Of a DNA stretch of 64,000 nt, positions 21,853 to 33,813 are shown piece by piece. Origin of the DNA: Ampelomyces quisqualis. Its lineage: Eukaryota; Ascomycota; Dothideomycetes; Pleosporales; Phaeosphaeriaceae. Below the pieces are notes generated by a model. It was not told the DNA's origin. It saw only the letters and a program-made list of their open reading frames with translations, and ran no database searches. The DNA lies in the NCBI GenBank assembly GCA_018398575.1, contig JAGTXZ010000002.1, positions 1,552,501 to 1,616,500 on the forward strand, given 5' to 3'. Each line of letters starts with the position of its first letter. Position 1 is the stretch's first letter. The position numbers were made by a program, and so were the translations under genes.

Positions 21853-22252
21853 CGACAATCTATGATTACAGTATTACAAACACTCGGCTGTACGTGCTTG
21901 ATGTGATAGCAGCTGAGAGCACTGGGTGCTTTCCATTCGTCAGTTTACAAGGATTGATCTTTTACCATTCGCTAGATGTCTTACATCGAATCAACTTTGG
22001 CTGTCAACGCCACCCTCTTACGTAAACCTGATACTGTCTCACAAGCAATGTCGTCTGGACTTCCGCCACATGTTATTGGCGATGTGCTGGGTGCGTTGGT
22101 AAGCTATTGCCCAGCGAAGTTCCGAGACCCAAGCTGTGCTTCCGAATGCGCTTCATGCTCACCCCCACTTTTCAGCTACATAAACACCAGATCATGGCAC
22201 AACAAGTGCATGCTCTCTACCTGGCAAACAGTCTAATACTCAATCAAGCCAC
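21853..22252. other. Intergenic, no gene seen
   Basis: 400 bp between the FAS1 gene and the metallo-beta-lactamase gene, both on the plus strand. It should hold the terminator of the first and the promoter of the second. A plus-strand open frame from 21976 has no recognisable content. Confidence 0.45.
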
Positions 22253-23315
22253 ATGAATTTCGAATCCGGTGACCTTGCAATCTGCGAAACATGTGGCACG
22301 CAATTCGATGTGCTCCTCGCCTCGCACCCAAGCAGCTGCCGTATCTGCGATGTACGTGACGTCATACCCCCCCAAACTCCCTTGCTTCACTAACACATAC
22401 TTTGTACCTACAGGATCCCCGCCAATATGTCCCAGCATCCGGGCAAACATGGACGAGCCTGAACAAAGAAAGAGGCCTGCAAAAGAACACTTTTGAAACA
22501 GACTCAAATGACAAACGCATCCACTTTATTACGACCAAGCCCAAGACCGAAGCCGAGCTGCCCGCCAGTCTCGCAAGCTCGACTACCACGCGCAAACAGC
22601 TCGGCATAGGCCAGCGCGCTATTCTCATCCAGACGAACCAGGGAAATGTGCTTTGGGATATACTCGCCTTGATCGATGACGAGACTGTGTCGTTCATCAA
22701 CGAAAAGGGCGGGTTGAAAGCTATAGTCATTAGCCACCCGCACTTTTACACCACGCATCTCGAGTGGGCCAGGATCTTCAAGTGTCCCGTGTACGTGAGT
22801 ACTGATGATGCGGAATGGTTGAACCGCGAGGACAAGCACGGTGTGAGGAAGTGGGTCAAGGGCGCGCAAGAGATTGAAGAGGTCGGCGGACTTGCCAAGG
22901 CGATTCAATGTGGAGGACATTTTGATGGGAGTTTGGTGCTTCTTTGGGAGAAGAAGTTGTTCATTGCGGATACTATGATGGCTGTGCCGGTAGGTTGATG
23001 GTAAATGGCGAGCTCGCGAGTGCGAAAGACACTGACGTAAACGCACAGTCTGGTTTCTACCACAAAGATCGCCTCCCGGGTACGATTAGCTACTCGTTCC
23101 AATGGTCGTATCCGAATTTGATTCCTCTCTCACCTCCCAAAATCTATGGCATCTGGCAAGCTATCAAGCCCTACGACTTCGACACTACTTACGGAGCTTT
23201 CCCAGGCCAGAACGTGACCAGGCCTGACCTCAAAAAGCAAGTACTCGAAAGCATGAAGATATTCTGCAAGGTAGGTGGACACGAAAATGCAACTGTGTAC
23301 GGCGAGAGCATGTAG
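22253..23315 (+). CDS. Metallo-beta-lactamase-fold protein
   Basis: Exons 22253..22351, 22414..22989 and 23049..23315, introns 62 and 59 nt, 313 residues. The first exon encodes a short zinc-knuckle-like segment (ICETCGTQFDV, CRICD). The rest has the MBL layout: early strands (ILIQTNQGNVLWDILALIDD), a metal-site motif in the form SHPHFYTTHLEW, a later His in CGGHFDGSLVLLW and Asp in FIADTMM. The HxHxDH box is degenerate because the Asp is replaced, so hydrolytic activity is uncertain. Proteins like this occur widely in ascomycetes as presumed hydrolases of the glyoxalase II/MBL superfamily with unknown substrates. No targeting signal is evident, so a cytosolic location is likely. No operon-like partner is apparent. 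Confidence 0.83.
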
Positions 23316-23711
23316 ACGCAACGCAGTAAGAGCAAACACAGACAGGAAGGCATGCAATTACAGTATCGTGTTGGTTCATTCTTGATTACTATGACAATCT
23401 TGGAGTCTGTGCAGCAGTTACCTATCAAACGCTCGCGTATATCAATGTGCGCTGTTTCTGGCAACGCACGTGTCGCAAACAATCATTCATCTGCCTCACC
23501 CACTCGTGTTAAAGATGCTGATGAAGTAATATGTACACATACAGTGGTGCGAAAACATGTTGGCCAAACAGTCCAAAGTGCCATCTGCACCAAAGCCCAC
23601 TCATCGTGCTAACAGACTCGTCCATACCAAGCGGCAAGCCTGCGTGCTGATTCCAAAAAGGATCTGCAAGAGCGGTAGAAAATCGCACTTTAAGGTGGCG
23701 ATAGTTCCGCT
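23316..23711. other. Convergent intergenic region
   Basis: About 400 bp between the 3' ends of the MBL-fold gene (plus strand) and the PWWP gene (minus strand). It should hold both terminators. No coding signal was seen. Confidence 0.5.
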
Positions 23712-25792
23712 TCACAACGTGGCGGCATCAGCAGATGCTGGGACCGCCTCGATACCAATCGCAGCTTCGGCTGAGGCTTCTACGTTGGAACCGGTGTCTG
23801 CCTTGATCGCAGGTTCAGTTTTGTCGAGGTCTTTGTCCGCATCCGCCATAGACACATCCCCATCTACATCAGCAGCCTTAGCCGCGGGGGCGGATTCGGC
23901 AGGCGTGTTGTCTTTCTTCTCTTCCACTGGCAAATCTTCCTTCCTGTCCACAGGCGACTCCTCCTTAGTCGGCTGAGACTTCTCATCTTCGTCGTGCTTG
24001 ACGCCATTAGTCGCAGTCTCCGCAGGAGCAGCAGCTGGCTCATCGGCAGCAAGGGCGCCAGTCCACTTAGTGAGCAGTTCGCTGGAGCGCTGCTTAAAGC
24101 CGTACTCTTCCTCCTTGGGAATGGAATTGAGCTTGACGATTGCCTTGAGCACCTTGTGAACCTTGGTCTTCTTAATGACTTCTGCTTCGAGATCATCGTG
24201 GAGCTCGAGTTGCTTGAGATAATCGGACATGTTCGCCATGTCATCATCCTTTGGAGCTTGGTCTCGGGAGAGGAAGCCCTTCTGTAGGCGGTGACGAAGG
24301 TACAGAACTAGGCCTTGTTATTATGGCTACGCGATCTTGACGTTGCTCAAATTTACCTTGCTTTTCGCGCTTCGCCAATCGCTCCTCTTCAGTCAGAGGT
24401 GGCTCTTCCAGTGGAGCAGGATCTGCTTCTTCGCTTGACTTCTTCTTCGACTTCGCCTCCTTCTTAGGTTTTGCTGCAGATGCGTCCTTTGGCGTCTTAG
24501 TCGTCAGCTTGAGCTTCGTCTTTGGAGTCTTTGCAGGCTGTGAGATGGTCAGCAGTCGCGACGCGTTCGATGATAGAATAGTATACCTTCTCGTTCTCGC
24601 CGTCACTCTCGCCGTCCTTCTTGCGCTTCTTTGTTGCCTTTGCTTTCTTTGCAGATGGAGCAGTGGCACCGTCACCCGCATCCTCCATGTCTACATCCTC
24701 TGAGCCTACAACAGCTGTGCTCTTGCGCTTGGTAGACTTCTCAGCCTTCTCTTTCTTGTCTTGCTCCTTCTGCTCTCGCTGCTCCAAATCCTGCTGCATA
24801 GCCGCCTCGTGGTTTGCGAGGACCTGCTTGAAATGAGCAAGGTCATGCCCTTCCGCAGCGATTTGGTAGGCCTCCCATAGTGCCTTGGTCTTCTTTCCTT
24901 GCTTGCCTGTCTCGGCGTCCTTCTTGACGTCTTCAATATCGAAATGGAGAAGCTCAGTGTTCACTTGCCACGCGCTACGAATGAATCAGCAAGAATATAC
25001 TGGAAGGTCAAGGACAAGACTGGTCTCTCACAATTCGTTAGTGCCCAAGAACATTACCGGATACCGCCTGTCTTTCGCATTCTTGCCGCCCTCGAGGAAA
25101 TCCTCGCGGTATGTGCCATCGATGCGCTTTGCACTGACAGGGCGCTTGCTCAGTAGTGACTCTGGAAGCATCTCCTCGTCACAAATGATGACTGGCCAGG
25201 GCTGATATCCGCGCATAGCAACCATGTACATTTCTCCGGGAGACACGTCCAGGCGAAGCTCAGGTGCAGGCTTCTTCTTCTTCGCTGGCGTCTTCTTCTT
25301 GTGTTCAGGCACGCCAGGTCCTGATTTGCGCTTGCCGTTGGTGGTCTTCAACGCAGAAGGGTTGCCGTTGGTGGTGAGAGCATCGGTAGCGGGGGCGGCC
25401 TCTACACAGTCTAGTCAGCATGTGAGAAAAGGTGGCCGATCCAGGACCGTCGAAGCCAACGTGTTCGCTGATGCCTGATTGTGACTTACCTGCGTCATCA
25501 CTAGCGGCCTCAGTCTCTGGCTGCGCACTGGCAGGGTCCTCTGGTTCTGCAACAGGCTCTTCTCCGGGATCTTCAGCTGGTGGAACTAATTGACCGACGC
25601 GTTAGCTTCGTGTGTACGGATTTGCGCACGACGAACTTTACCTTCAGCGACACCTGAGGTGGCTACAATCCCTCCCTCAGCCGGGTTTGCCTCAGCAACA
25701 GCAGGCTCTGCAATGGCATCCGCAGATGGTGCAGGCTCCTCGATCGACTGGGCGGTATCCGCAACAGCGGGCGCGTTCGTCTCATCGGCCAT
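23712..25792 (-). CDS. PWWP-domain chromatin protein
   Basis: Six exons on the minus strand: 25642..25792, 25490..25588, 25032..25401, 24587..24974, 24357..24537 and 23712..24307, introns of 48-88 nt, 594 residues. Residues 1-120 are Ala/Glu/Pro-rich and disordered, ending in a basic stretch (HKKKTPAKKKKP). The PWWP domain (about 134-215) has SPGEMYMVAMRGYQPWPVII and closes with RYPVMFLGTNEFAWQ. A Lys/Glu-rich coiled region follows. A C-terminal helical domain of the TFIIS-N/LEDGF type (YLKQLELHDDLEAEVIKKTK, VLKAIVKLNSIPKEEEYGFK) covers about 425-500, then an acidic tail. PWWP domains read H3K36 methylation. The domain pair resembles fungal Pdp3/Ioc4-type readers, which work with acetyltransferase or remodelling complexes. 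The partner complex is not shown by the sequence. Confidence 0.87.
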
Positions 25793-28116
25793 CGCTGCGG
25801 TTGTGCTTATGTGGCACTGAGGATTGTCGACGCGTAAGGGAGGTGGAATGTCGCGAATTACCTCGACGAGATGTCGAACGCGATGGTAATGACGCGTAGT
25901 TGATGGCAGGCCGCAGGTGATGATGATGCGCGGGGTGGGCGTTGGCCGGCGTGTGGTGTTGAGAGAAAGAGAGAAAGAGGCTCTCCTCGGGAACTGGGGC
26001 TTCTAGCTGCGCGCTGCGCGCTGGGCTTGGCACGAATCAAATGGTTTCCACGCGCAGCGGTCCTTTAGGCGCGCCGACGATTTCCGAGTAGATTCACTGT
26101 CTTTTCCCGAGCCACAGGGGATAGTTTGCTGTTGTTTGCACCAATCGACGTGGCGTAGGCAGTCTCGTTGGGTTTTTGTGCCTTCCAAGCTCCACGGTTG
26201 AGTCCGTGCGCCCGTGCGAAGCAAAGCAGCCGCCCTACGGCCGATCCATCAGCGACGGAACCCTCGAAGCTCTTCCAGATATTGCGCGGTAGATATTCCC
26301 TCCAGTTTCTCGTAGTACTTCCAGACAGCCTCCTTGGTTTCTTATCGGCAATAGGACGGATGAGGATGGTCGTTCAGCCTATTTCGAGATAAGCCACCAG
26401 GCTGGACTCCGCCTCGTTGCGACCCTCTAAGCAGACTTCCGTTGCTCTGAAAGCAATTTCTCCTGTATGGTGACCGGCAGTGTACCATAGGGTGTGTATT
26501 TCAGCAGATTAGCTCCGTTATCGTGCATTCACTGAAGCGAGCACCAGGTGAGCGGGCACTTCTCGTAGGATGTAAGAAGGCAGCTGATGCGGGGTCTGCC
26601 CGATGTGTCGTATTCTAGCTACTGCAGTCGTAGTCAGCTCTGGTGGCTCTTCGTCGTCTGTACCACATTGCAGGGACTTACAATACTCTATCTCAACTGT
26701 AGATGCGAGCAAGCCTCCTGAAGTAATTTATGGCATGCGCGTATCTGCAGCGCTGCGCGGCCAATCCTCACAATTTCTATCATCATGGATACATTGGGAA
26801 GAAGGAGCCGGTGGTGAGGATGGCCCCTTGAAGCCTTGATAGCTGCCGCCGAACGATACATGCGCCTTGACTTTGGTCAGCTGTCTGGGTCTACAAGGCT
26901 GGGCTTTAAAGGTCTTTCGCCCATCGTCCTGTTGCTGTGTTTTGACTTCTGGATAATTGCGCCGTACGTGAGGACCGGAAAGATCATATTGACTCGCTCC
27001 AGACGTGGTTTGAGCAGTTGCTTGTTCTGACAGGTGGAACCTTGTCGTCTTCGTCCGCTATCGGCATGCTACTATATGCCAACTCTTTCGGAATGGTAGA
27101 CTCATCAATGGAACGCTCTTTCGCAGCTCCCATGAGATCTGCAGCCTATAGAGAATGCAATTGAGGAACCATTGCCCCAACCCGCCTTTTGTTTCTTGCA
27201 GCATGAAAGGTATGCAGTTCGTCGTACGCAGATGCCTCCTCCCTGTTGACATGATTCATTTCACCTGTGATTGCTCAGAACAGACGACATCACTCTTCTC
27301 TGTTCCTTTTGCGCCGCTGCAATTCATGTGCCAGCGACTGTCACTATGGTCGCAGTTATTCCTGCTCTTGCTTCACGGATTGGTTCCATCCATTCCTTGC
27401 ACGCCCGAACTTTCAAGCGCCCCCTTTGCAGCGCGGCATGGCTCATGCTCCGTTACGTCTTCGTTGTGCGTGTAGCGATCATGATCATGAGATGTGTCGA
27501 GACCGGTTGGTGGAGTAGACAGAGGGGCAGCGAAGCGGCGAGCAGATCATCGTGTGCCCGAGGAAGCTACGAGTGCTGTGTATGCGCAAAATCCGAGATG
27601 TGACGTTTTGCGAAATGTCTGCGTTACATTGTTGAAGAGGGACTGGTTGTGATCGATGGAGGTGCTTAAGATCGTAGGTACGTCTGGCGGTCCGTCGCTA
27701 GGCGGCTCTAACTTGGCTTGGCTTTTGGCCTACACAACGCTGGCTACCACAAATCAGCCGCCGTTCGGAAACAACGCTTCTTCAAAGTGTGTTGCACGTT
27801 ACATGCAGATATTCTGTGCAAAAAAAACGAGTTCAGGAAATGTTGCCGGATGCTTTGTTGCCATGAGCATAGGTCATGCGTAGGTAGGCGAGGAGCGCTG
27901 CGGGTAGTGCTCGGGCACATTCATGTAGATGCACTGCCGCTATTTGATGTATGCTAGCTCTGTGTGATGTATGCCCTGTTAACTGGAGCTTTTGATTTGT
28001 GTCTTGGACATTCTGGTATCTCGAAGCACTTCACTGCGGGCTCGCGCATGGCTAGCGCAGCCCTACAATTCCTGGGAACTGCGGGCGCAAGCTCAACACA
28101 CTAGTTCCCCTCGAAG
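25793..28116. other. Intergenic region, no gene seen
   Basis: 2.3 kb between the divergent PWWP and CBS genes. Open frames of 60-110 codons occur on both strands, but none has a recognisable motif or compatible splice partners. Short purine-rich runs occur near 25970. It may hold promoters of both flanking genes and gene remnants too decayed to name. Confidence 0.45.
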
Positions 28117-28665
28117 ATGATGGCGACCGATGCGCCCACCACCAAAAGTCCCACGAATGACGACTATCAAGCCCTATGGGCTAATAAATACCGCGGGGTA
28201 TGGATTGAGATGCTTCAAACATGGTGTGGCTATTGACGGGCACAGGCGACCGTGGAAGACCTCGATCCTCCGCCGGCACTCTCTGTCAAACCTACTGACC
28301 CCATATCATGGGCGCTCATGAGTGGGCTCGAGCGCGACTATACCCACCTTACCGTTACCTCGCAAGAAACCCGCGCACTGCTTGGCTACATCAGCATCCC
28401 ACGTCTCCAGGAACTGCTCAAAGAGGGCAAGGTCAAGGACAGCGATGCGGTGGAAGCGGCGATGCACAAATTTCAGCGACGCGGCAGGCGGTATAAGGTC
28501 ATCACTACCGAAACACCTTTGGAGGAACTAAATGAGTTCTTCAACGGAGGTGTGGACGGCATTGAGAAACAGGACTTTGCGGTGGTAACGGATGCAAGCC
28601 GGAAGTTCGTGCTGGGCGTGGCTACCAAGGAGGATTTGGAAAATTTCATGAAGAGGAGGGCATGA
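28117..28665 (+). CDS. Small CBS-domain protein
   Basis: Exons 28117..28197 and 28246..28665, intron 48 nt with a TTGAC branch, 166 residues. The first exon (MMATDAPTTKSPTNDDYQAL) joins to NKYRG|ATVEDLDPPPALSV. The rest is a tandem pair of CBS motifs: DPISWALMSGLERDYTHLTV with LLGYISIPRLQELL, then TPLEELNEFFNGG with FAVVTDASRKFVLGVATKED. Such stand-alone CBS pairs bind adenine nucleotides and act as sensors in other proteins. The partner of this short version, which is common in ascomycetes, is unknown. The second ATG at 28120 is an equally possible start. Confidence 0.85.
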
Positions 28666-29123
28666 GCGACCAAAGGATTATCGGGATTGCATTGCAGGCG
28701 TTCGGGGGAATAGCTCTTGTACTCACCACAGCATCACATGATGTTTGGCTTGGAGCATCTGGATTAGAATGCTAGAAAAACCAACGTCAGCACCAATACA
28801 TGCTTTGAAGTTGACGACCCTTTGAGATATGTATGACTATGACATGCTCCACCCAGTATGGGGGATCATCTTGCGCATCAGTGGGATGCATGATTCCACC
28901 TCTATATTTTGAACATGGAGGGTACTTACATATCTGACCCACCAAACGTCATCGGGCTTAGCCCTGGCCGTTCTCCAGCCCTACCATGCTCAACCAGTTT
29001 CCGAGTTGATGCGACAGCGCTTTCTTCGGTCCCCGCAAGCCGACAACGGGGCACCGCCTCCCATGCTTTTCCAACTCTAAAACCCCCGGCGTAGAGCTTT
29101 GGACCTCTGCACGAGTCGCTGGC
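28666..29123. other. Intergenic, no gene seen
   Basis: 458 bp between two plus-strand genes. No coding signal was seen. It includes the presumed promoter of the PP2C-type phosphatase. Confidence 0.45.
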
Positions 29124-30385
29124 ATGGTCGCGCCTTCCCTCCACTTGCGCAGTCCCACCACCGCCTTCCTAGCGCACGTACGGCGAGCTACACCTTTGCG
29201 ACTCCACCTACGCCACTCTCGGCAGACACGATGGTTCGCGCAAAAGTCGCAGGAGCCTCGCGTAGGCACAACTACACCTGTGCCGGATGATGCCCACCCC
29301 CCGAAAGCGAAGACACAGCCGCCGTTCTACTTCGAAGCCGGATATGCGCTCTTCGCCAAACGACCGTCCAGACCATTCCCCCCACCATTCCTTTCGCTGC
29401 CGTCAACGAGCTTTTCAGAACCGCTGAGCACACACAACAAGAGCAGAGACCGCAGACCCAAAGTTAATGGCGAAATGATACGAGGGGCCACGAACGGCGA
29501 CGACGCCGTCTTGGTCGGTGATTATTTCATCGCCGCCAATGATGGAGTGGGAGCCTGGGGGACTCGAAAAAGGGGACACGCTGCGTGAGTACATATTCCG
29601 CGACAATGGCACGAACCGCCGCTGACAACTTTGCTAGCCTATGGTCCCGCCTTATCCTCCACTTCTGGGCCCTCGAAACCGAGCGTGCCTCCTACTCCCC
29701 CACCTCGGAGCCCGACCCGGCCACATATCTCCAGACGGCATACGAGCTTACGAAGCAAGCAACCTCCGAACCGAACGAGTGGCATGGTACCACAACCGCG
29801 TGCGGCGCACTCCTCAGCTCCGACGACGAGACGCCGAATCATCCTATCCTCTACGTGACGCAGCTCGGAGACTCGCAGATCCTCGTCATACGGCCCAGTA
29901 CCAAGGAAGTCATATTCAAAACACAAGAACAGTGGCATTGGTTCGATTGTCCCCGGCAGCTTGGAACTAACAGTCCAGACACGCCACATGACAACGCTAT
30001 CGTGGATCGCGTGGCTCTCCAGGAAGACGACGTCGTGCTCGCCATGACGGACGGCGTGGTTGACAATCTCTGGGAGCACGAAGTCATTTCGAATGTGGTG
30101 GCAAGTATGGAAAAATGGCGCGGTGATAGTGAAAAAGACACAGAGCAACAGACCTACGCAGACGGCATGCGCTTTGTAGCACAGCAGCTTGTGAATGCTG
30201 CTCGCACGATTGCGCAAGATCCTTTCGCCGAAAGTCCGTACATGGAGAAGGCCATCGACGAGGGTCTATCGATTGAAGGAGGTGTGTACTCTTTGCCACC
30301 ATGTAGATGGCACTGCTAATGTGTGCCAGGCAAACTCGACGACATCAGCGTTGTAGCCGCTCAGTGCCGCAGACGAGATGGATGA
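29124..30385 (+). CDS. PTC7: Mitochondrial PP2C-type protein phosphatase, Ptc7 family
   Basis: Exons 29124..29584, 29638..30281 and 30330..30385, introns 53 and 48 nt, 386 residues. The first 45 residues are rich in Arg, Ser, Leu and His with hardly any acidic residues, which fits a mitochondrial presequence. PP2C motifs in order are GDDAVLVGDYFIAANDGVGA (first metal Asp), EWHGTTTACGALL, YVTQLGDSQILVI, VVLAMTDGVVDNLWE and KLDDISVVAAQ at the end. All metal-binding Asp residues of the fold are present, so it should be active. In yeast, Ptc7 dephosphorylates the coenzyme Q biosynthesis protein Coq7. A stretch of about 20 residues near residue 105 (PSTSFSEPLSTHNKSRDRRP) looks disordered. The in-frame start used here gives the best presequence; the next ATG would remove it. 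Confidence 0.88.
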
Positions 30386-31076
30386 AGCACAATCGTGTGT
30401 TCATTCCAAAATACGCCTCTACCGAGGAACGGCTACGTACAGCATTCTCGGTCAGGCCATGTCCACTGCGCTCTCTTTAGCCTTTTCGGAGGCTAACACG
30501 TCGAACGGCGAATATGTTTTTGAAGACGCTAAACCTCCACACTGGAACACCGAGTCAGTCATCACATCCTACCCAGGTCCAACTTACAGCCGCACGTCTT
30601 CGCTATATAGCGAACATTTCTACACATGTGTTGAATGAAGGTAGCCCCATAACCAGGACAGCCGTGATATGGGCATGCACATGCCTAATGCAGTGCTCAT
30701 AACTTCGTGGCGGACGACTTGAATTTAACGGTAGGAGGAGAGGAGAATGAATGATGGGAAGTCTAGTAGCATTGATTCCTAAGGTTTGTTGGAGATGGAA
30801 GTGTGTCTACCGCGTGTCTACCGTACAGGTGTCTCGAGGACACTTTCCAGACGTCAATGTCCGCGGCCTGAGTGCCATGCGCAGATTGTCTAGCGGGCGC
30901 AGCAGTGCATAAGGTGGTTGATCATGCTAGTTGTAGGCGCGTATCTACCGTAGCCCGTGCCTACACACATGAAAAACATCTTCACTAGTATGTGAATTAG
31001 ACGTGTAGTTGGAGGAAGCTACCAACCATGAGAAGACGAATCAACTGACTACCAACCCGACTTCTGGCCGTGTCCT
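30386..31076. other. Convergent intergenic region
   Basis: About 690 bp between the 3' ends of the phosphatase gene (plus) and the PWI/RS gene (minus). No coding signal. It should hold both terminators. Confidence 0.5.
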
Positions 31077-32460
31077 CTATGCCGCAGACCCTGATGGCGA
31101 CTGTGTGATCTTACGTCTCGTGCGACCAGAACCGCTTGGAGATCTTGACCTACTCACGCTGGCTGTACGCTTACGCTTTCGCGAGGCATGTGACTCAGCC
31201 CCGGATGAGGAGAACCTACGCCGACGCTCTCTGACAGGGCTTCGTGAACTGCTTGGAGATCTGCGGCGACGACGCGGCAGGCTTCGTGATCGTGATCTTG
31301 ACGGCCTGGGCGCTGGTGAGTTCGACCTGTCTTTTGCTTTAGGGGTTACAGATCGCGACATGTCTCTAGGTAACCTTCTGCTATCGTTGCTTGGAGACCA
31401 TGACCTGTCCCTTCTGCGTCGTACTCTTGGGGGCCTAGAGTCTGTCAATGGCGAACGTCGAGCACGGCGAGGTGGTGGTGACCTGGAGTGGTCTAACGAG
31501 GGCGATCTTCGAGCTCGCCGCCGCGCCGGACTCCTTGAGCGACCTGAAGAGGGTGAGCGTCGGGTGCGACGAGGTGGTGGAGAAGCGGAACGACTGTCCG
31601 ATGCAGAGCGTCGACGCTCACGCGATCTGTCACGACGGCCGCCTCGGCCTCGACCTCTATCGCCGCCTGGGACGTATATGTCTCGTTCGCGACGTGGCGG
31701 TGGGGATCTCCGTCTCCTGTCATAAATCAGTATCACAATATTCTTAGACGTAGTGGGGGAACATACGGCGGAGACCGGGACCCCCGTCGTGGTGGCCCGC
31801 GATCGAAATCTCTGCCCCTTCCTCGACCTCCGCCTCTGCGATCGTCGCCTCTAAATCGACCTCCGCGACCGCGTTCAAATTGTTCAGATCGCTCGGGGCG
31901 TTCGGGGCGCTCAGAGCGTTCACTACGGCGGAAGGAATCAATCATTTCGTTCTGCTCTTGGTCTTCACGACGACGTTGATCGGCGGCGGCTTTGGATAGC
32001 TATACACTTTATTAGCCATATCAAGCGCTCTTCGTGTCAAGGTCTCCTACCTGCTCTTGTTGCAACTCCAGCTTCTTTGCTTCCAGGAGCTCCCTTGGCA
32101 CGCCGACAGGGCTGTCTTGCGCGCTGATCATGAGATTCCACAATTCCTTGCAGAATGCCGGGGTGTCTTTGTTGAGGAATCCAGTGAGCTGGATCTGAAT
32201 CTCCTTAATTTTGGGCTACCAAGGGTCAGCCTCGACAGAACGTCGTCTCAGGAAGGTTTTCTCACGAATTGATTCTGCTCGATGAGATTGTAGCATGTCT
32301 CGACTACAATATCGTCTTCGTCGCCGAGAATGGAGGTAATTTTGTTCGCGATCCATTTCTTCATCAAGTCAATGTTAACCTTCTCAATGTCGACTTTTGT
32401 ATCGAACTCAGGTGGAAATTTGGTCGCCTTGAGGCGCTTCTGGTCGATGCTGAGTGCCAT
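31077..32460 (-). CDS. PWI-domain, RS-rich splicing factor (SRm160-like)
   Basis: Four exons on the minus strand: 32266..32460, 32051..32215, 31767..31999 and 31077..31716, introns 50, 51 and 50 nt, 410 residues. Residues 1-110 form a PWI domain: PPEFDTKVDIEKVNIDLMKK with WIANKITSILGDEDDIV, then CYNLIEQNQFPKIKEIQIQL, TGFLNKDTPAFCKELWNLMI. An Arg/Gly segment with ERSERPERPERSE and RGGGRGRGRDFD follows, then about 210 residues of SR/RS/SP repeats. PWI plus a long RS domain is the layout of SRm160/SRRM1, a splicing coactivator found with the exon junction complex. The last intron was placed by its strong GTATGT donor. Without it the frame breaks at 31735. Reads of the opposite strand stay open through the RS region because of codon symmetry and are not genes. 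Confidence 0.88.
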
Positions 32461-32996
32461 TATGAAGGCGTAGCTCCAGTATCTGGGATTGAGCGACGTG
32501 TGGATGAAGTACAAGAAGATGCAAAGTGAAGGTGCAATGCGGAAGGTTGATGAGAGCTCGAGCTCGAGGCTCGGCGTGTCGGCGATTCGATTACGTCAAT
32601 TCAAGTACGCGAATCCCTGCACTCACGAACTTGAGCCCAACCAACATGCTAGACATGGCTATGTAGTCTTCGAATATCTGCGGTATTTGACGATGCGCAG
32701 GAGAAGTGCGCGGATACGATAATGCCTTCCCGTTCTTGCCAACGCAGCAATGGCCTCCCAGTGCTATAGCTTCTGAGAGCAACGAACTTGCCCAACCTGT
32801 ACCACTTCGCGATCGCAACTATCTCGTCCCATCATGTGTACTTTCCACTTTACATCAGAGCATGTTTGTTGTTCGTCTCGGCGCTTATGCCTTCATTCTT
32901 TCACCTCCGTCCATTGTTTACAATCACGCTTCCCTTCACCGTCTTCACCAGCCATCACTAGCAAATACCCGCTTATCCCAGAACGAGCCGACAATC
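32461..32996. promoter_or_regulatory. Divergent promoter region of the PWI/RS gene and the acidic repeat protein
   Basis: 536 bp between two divergent start codons. The last 150 bases before 32997 are C/T-rich with several TTCACC/TTCATT elements, typical of fungal leaders. No defined binding site can be named. Confidence 0.4.
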
Positions 32997-33813
32997 ATGG
33001 CCGATATCGAAGTTCCACCCCCGGTCGAAGAGGTCATAGAGAAGATCCTTGGGGATCCCACTGAAGACGTCCCTGCCGATGAGCTTGTCGCAGAGCCTGT
33101 TCCAGATGAACCCGCCGCAGAAGAGCCTCCCGCAGAAGAGCCTCCCGCAGAAGAGCCTCCCGCAGAAGAGCCTCCCGCAGAAGAGCCTCCCGCAGAAGAA
33201 CCTCCCACAGAGGAACCTGCCGCAGAGGAACCTCCCGCAGATGAGCCACCCGCAGATGAGCCACCTCCAGAGGAGCTACCCACAGAAGCGCCCGAGCCTA
33301 CTCCTGAGCCAGCGGAGCCTGCTATACCTCCTGAGCCCACAGTCCCTCCAGTCGACCTAGACGCTGTTCCTGAAACAACAACCGAGCACATTGAGGAAGC
33401 CGTTGATGAAGTCAAGGAGGCGGTCGAAGAGATCAAGCAAGTTGTCGAACAAGTGAAGGAAGACGCCGAAGAGAAGGTCGAGGATGCCGTGGAGGAGGCG
33501 GTCGAAGAAGCCAAGGACAAAGCCGAAGATGCCCAAGGTCCCATTGTACCTAATCTTGCCGCACCAAGCTTATTGTAGGCTTCCTTGCTCCCGATAGGGT
33601 GTCCTGTGCTGACGTACACGTGCCAGATCAAAGAAGTCGTCAAAGCTCGGTAGGGGGAAGGCCAAACTATCAGGCAAGCTTCTTCCGAAGGTTGTCAGGC
33701 TGGGTGCCCCGAAGGAGGTTGTCCCCTTGGTCGTGATGCTGCGTCAGAAGAAGAAGGCTGGCCAAGACGTCGAAGCACTGGTATCCCTCTGTTTGGCGGT
33801 TCTCGGAGGATGA
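32997..33813 (+). CDS. Acidic PAEEP-repeat protein of unknown function
   Basis: Exons 32997..33574 and 33627..33813, intron 52 nt with phase 2, 254 residues. Residues 1-40 are acidic. Residues 40-97 are a run of PAEEP/PADEP pentapeptides encoded by a 15-bp DNA repeat. A Pro-rich linker leads to a long charged helix (EHIEEAVDEVKEAVEEIKQV through EEAVEEAKDKAED) that should form a coiled coil. The second exon adds a basic C-terminus (SKKSSKLGRGKAKLSGKLLP, MLRQKKKAG). The acidic/basic polarity and pentapeptide repeats suggest a structural or scaffold protein. No domain family was recognised. There is no signal peptide. Repeat number is likely to vary between strains. Without the splice the first exon would end at 33578 after PSLL, which is also possible. 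Confidence 0.6.
33116..33290. repeat. 15-bp coding tandem repeat (PAEEP units)
   Basis: The unit is GCAGAAGAGCCTCCC. Five consecutive copies from 33117 are identical, then degenerate copies with A/G and T/C changes continue to about 33290. The repeat keeps the frame of the surrounding gene, so copy-number change alters protein length without frameshift. Confidence 0.9.

Noticed and set aside
31009..31725. Plus-strand open frame of 238 codons over the RS region
   Set aside because: It mirrors the RS/SR codons of the minus-strand splicing factor, whose PWI domain and introns are clear.
32945..33643. Long minus-strand frame rich in GGSSAGGSSA
   Set aside because: It is the antisense of the PAEEP repeat. 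The plus-strand frame has a proper start, an in-phase intron and a coiled-coil segment.
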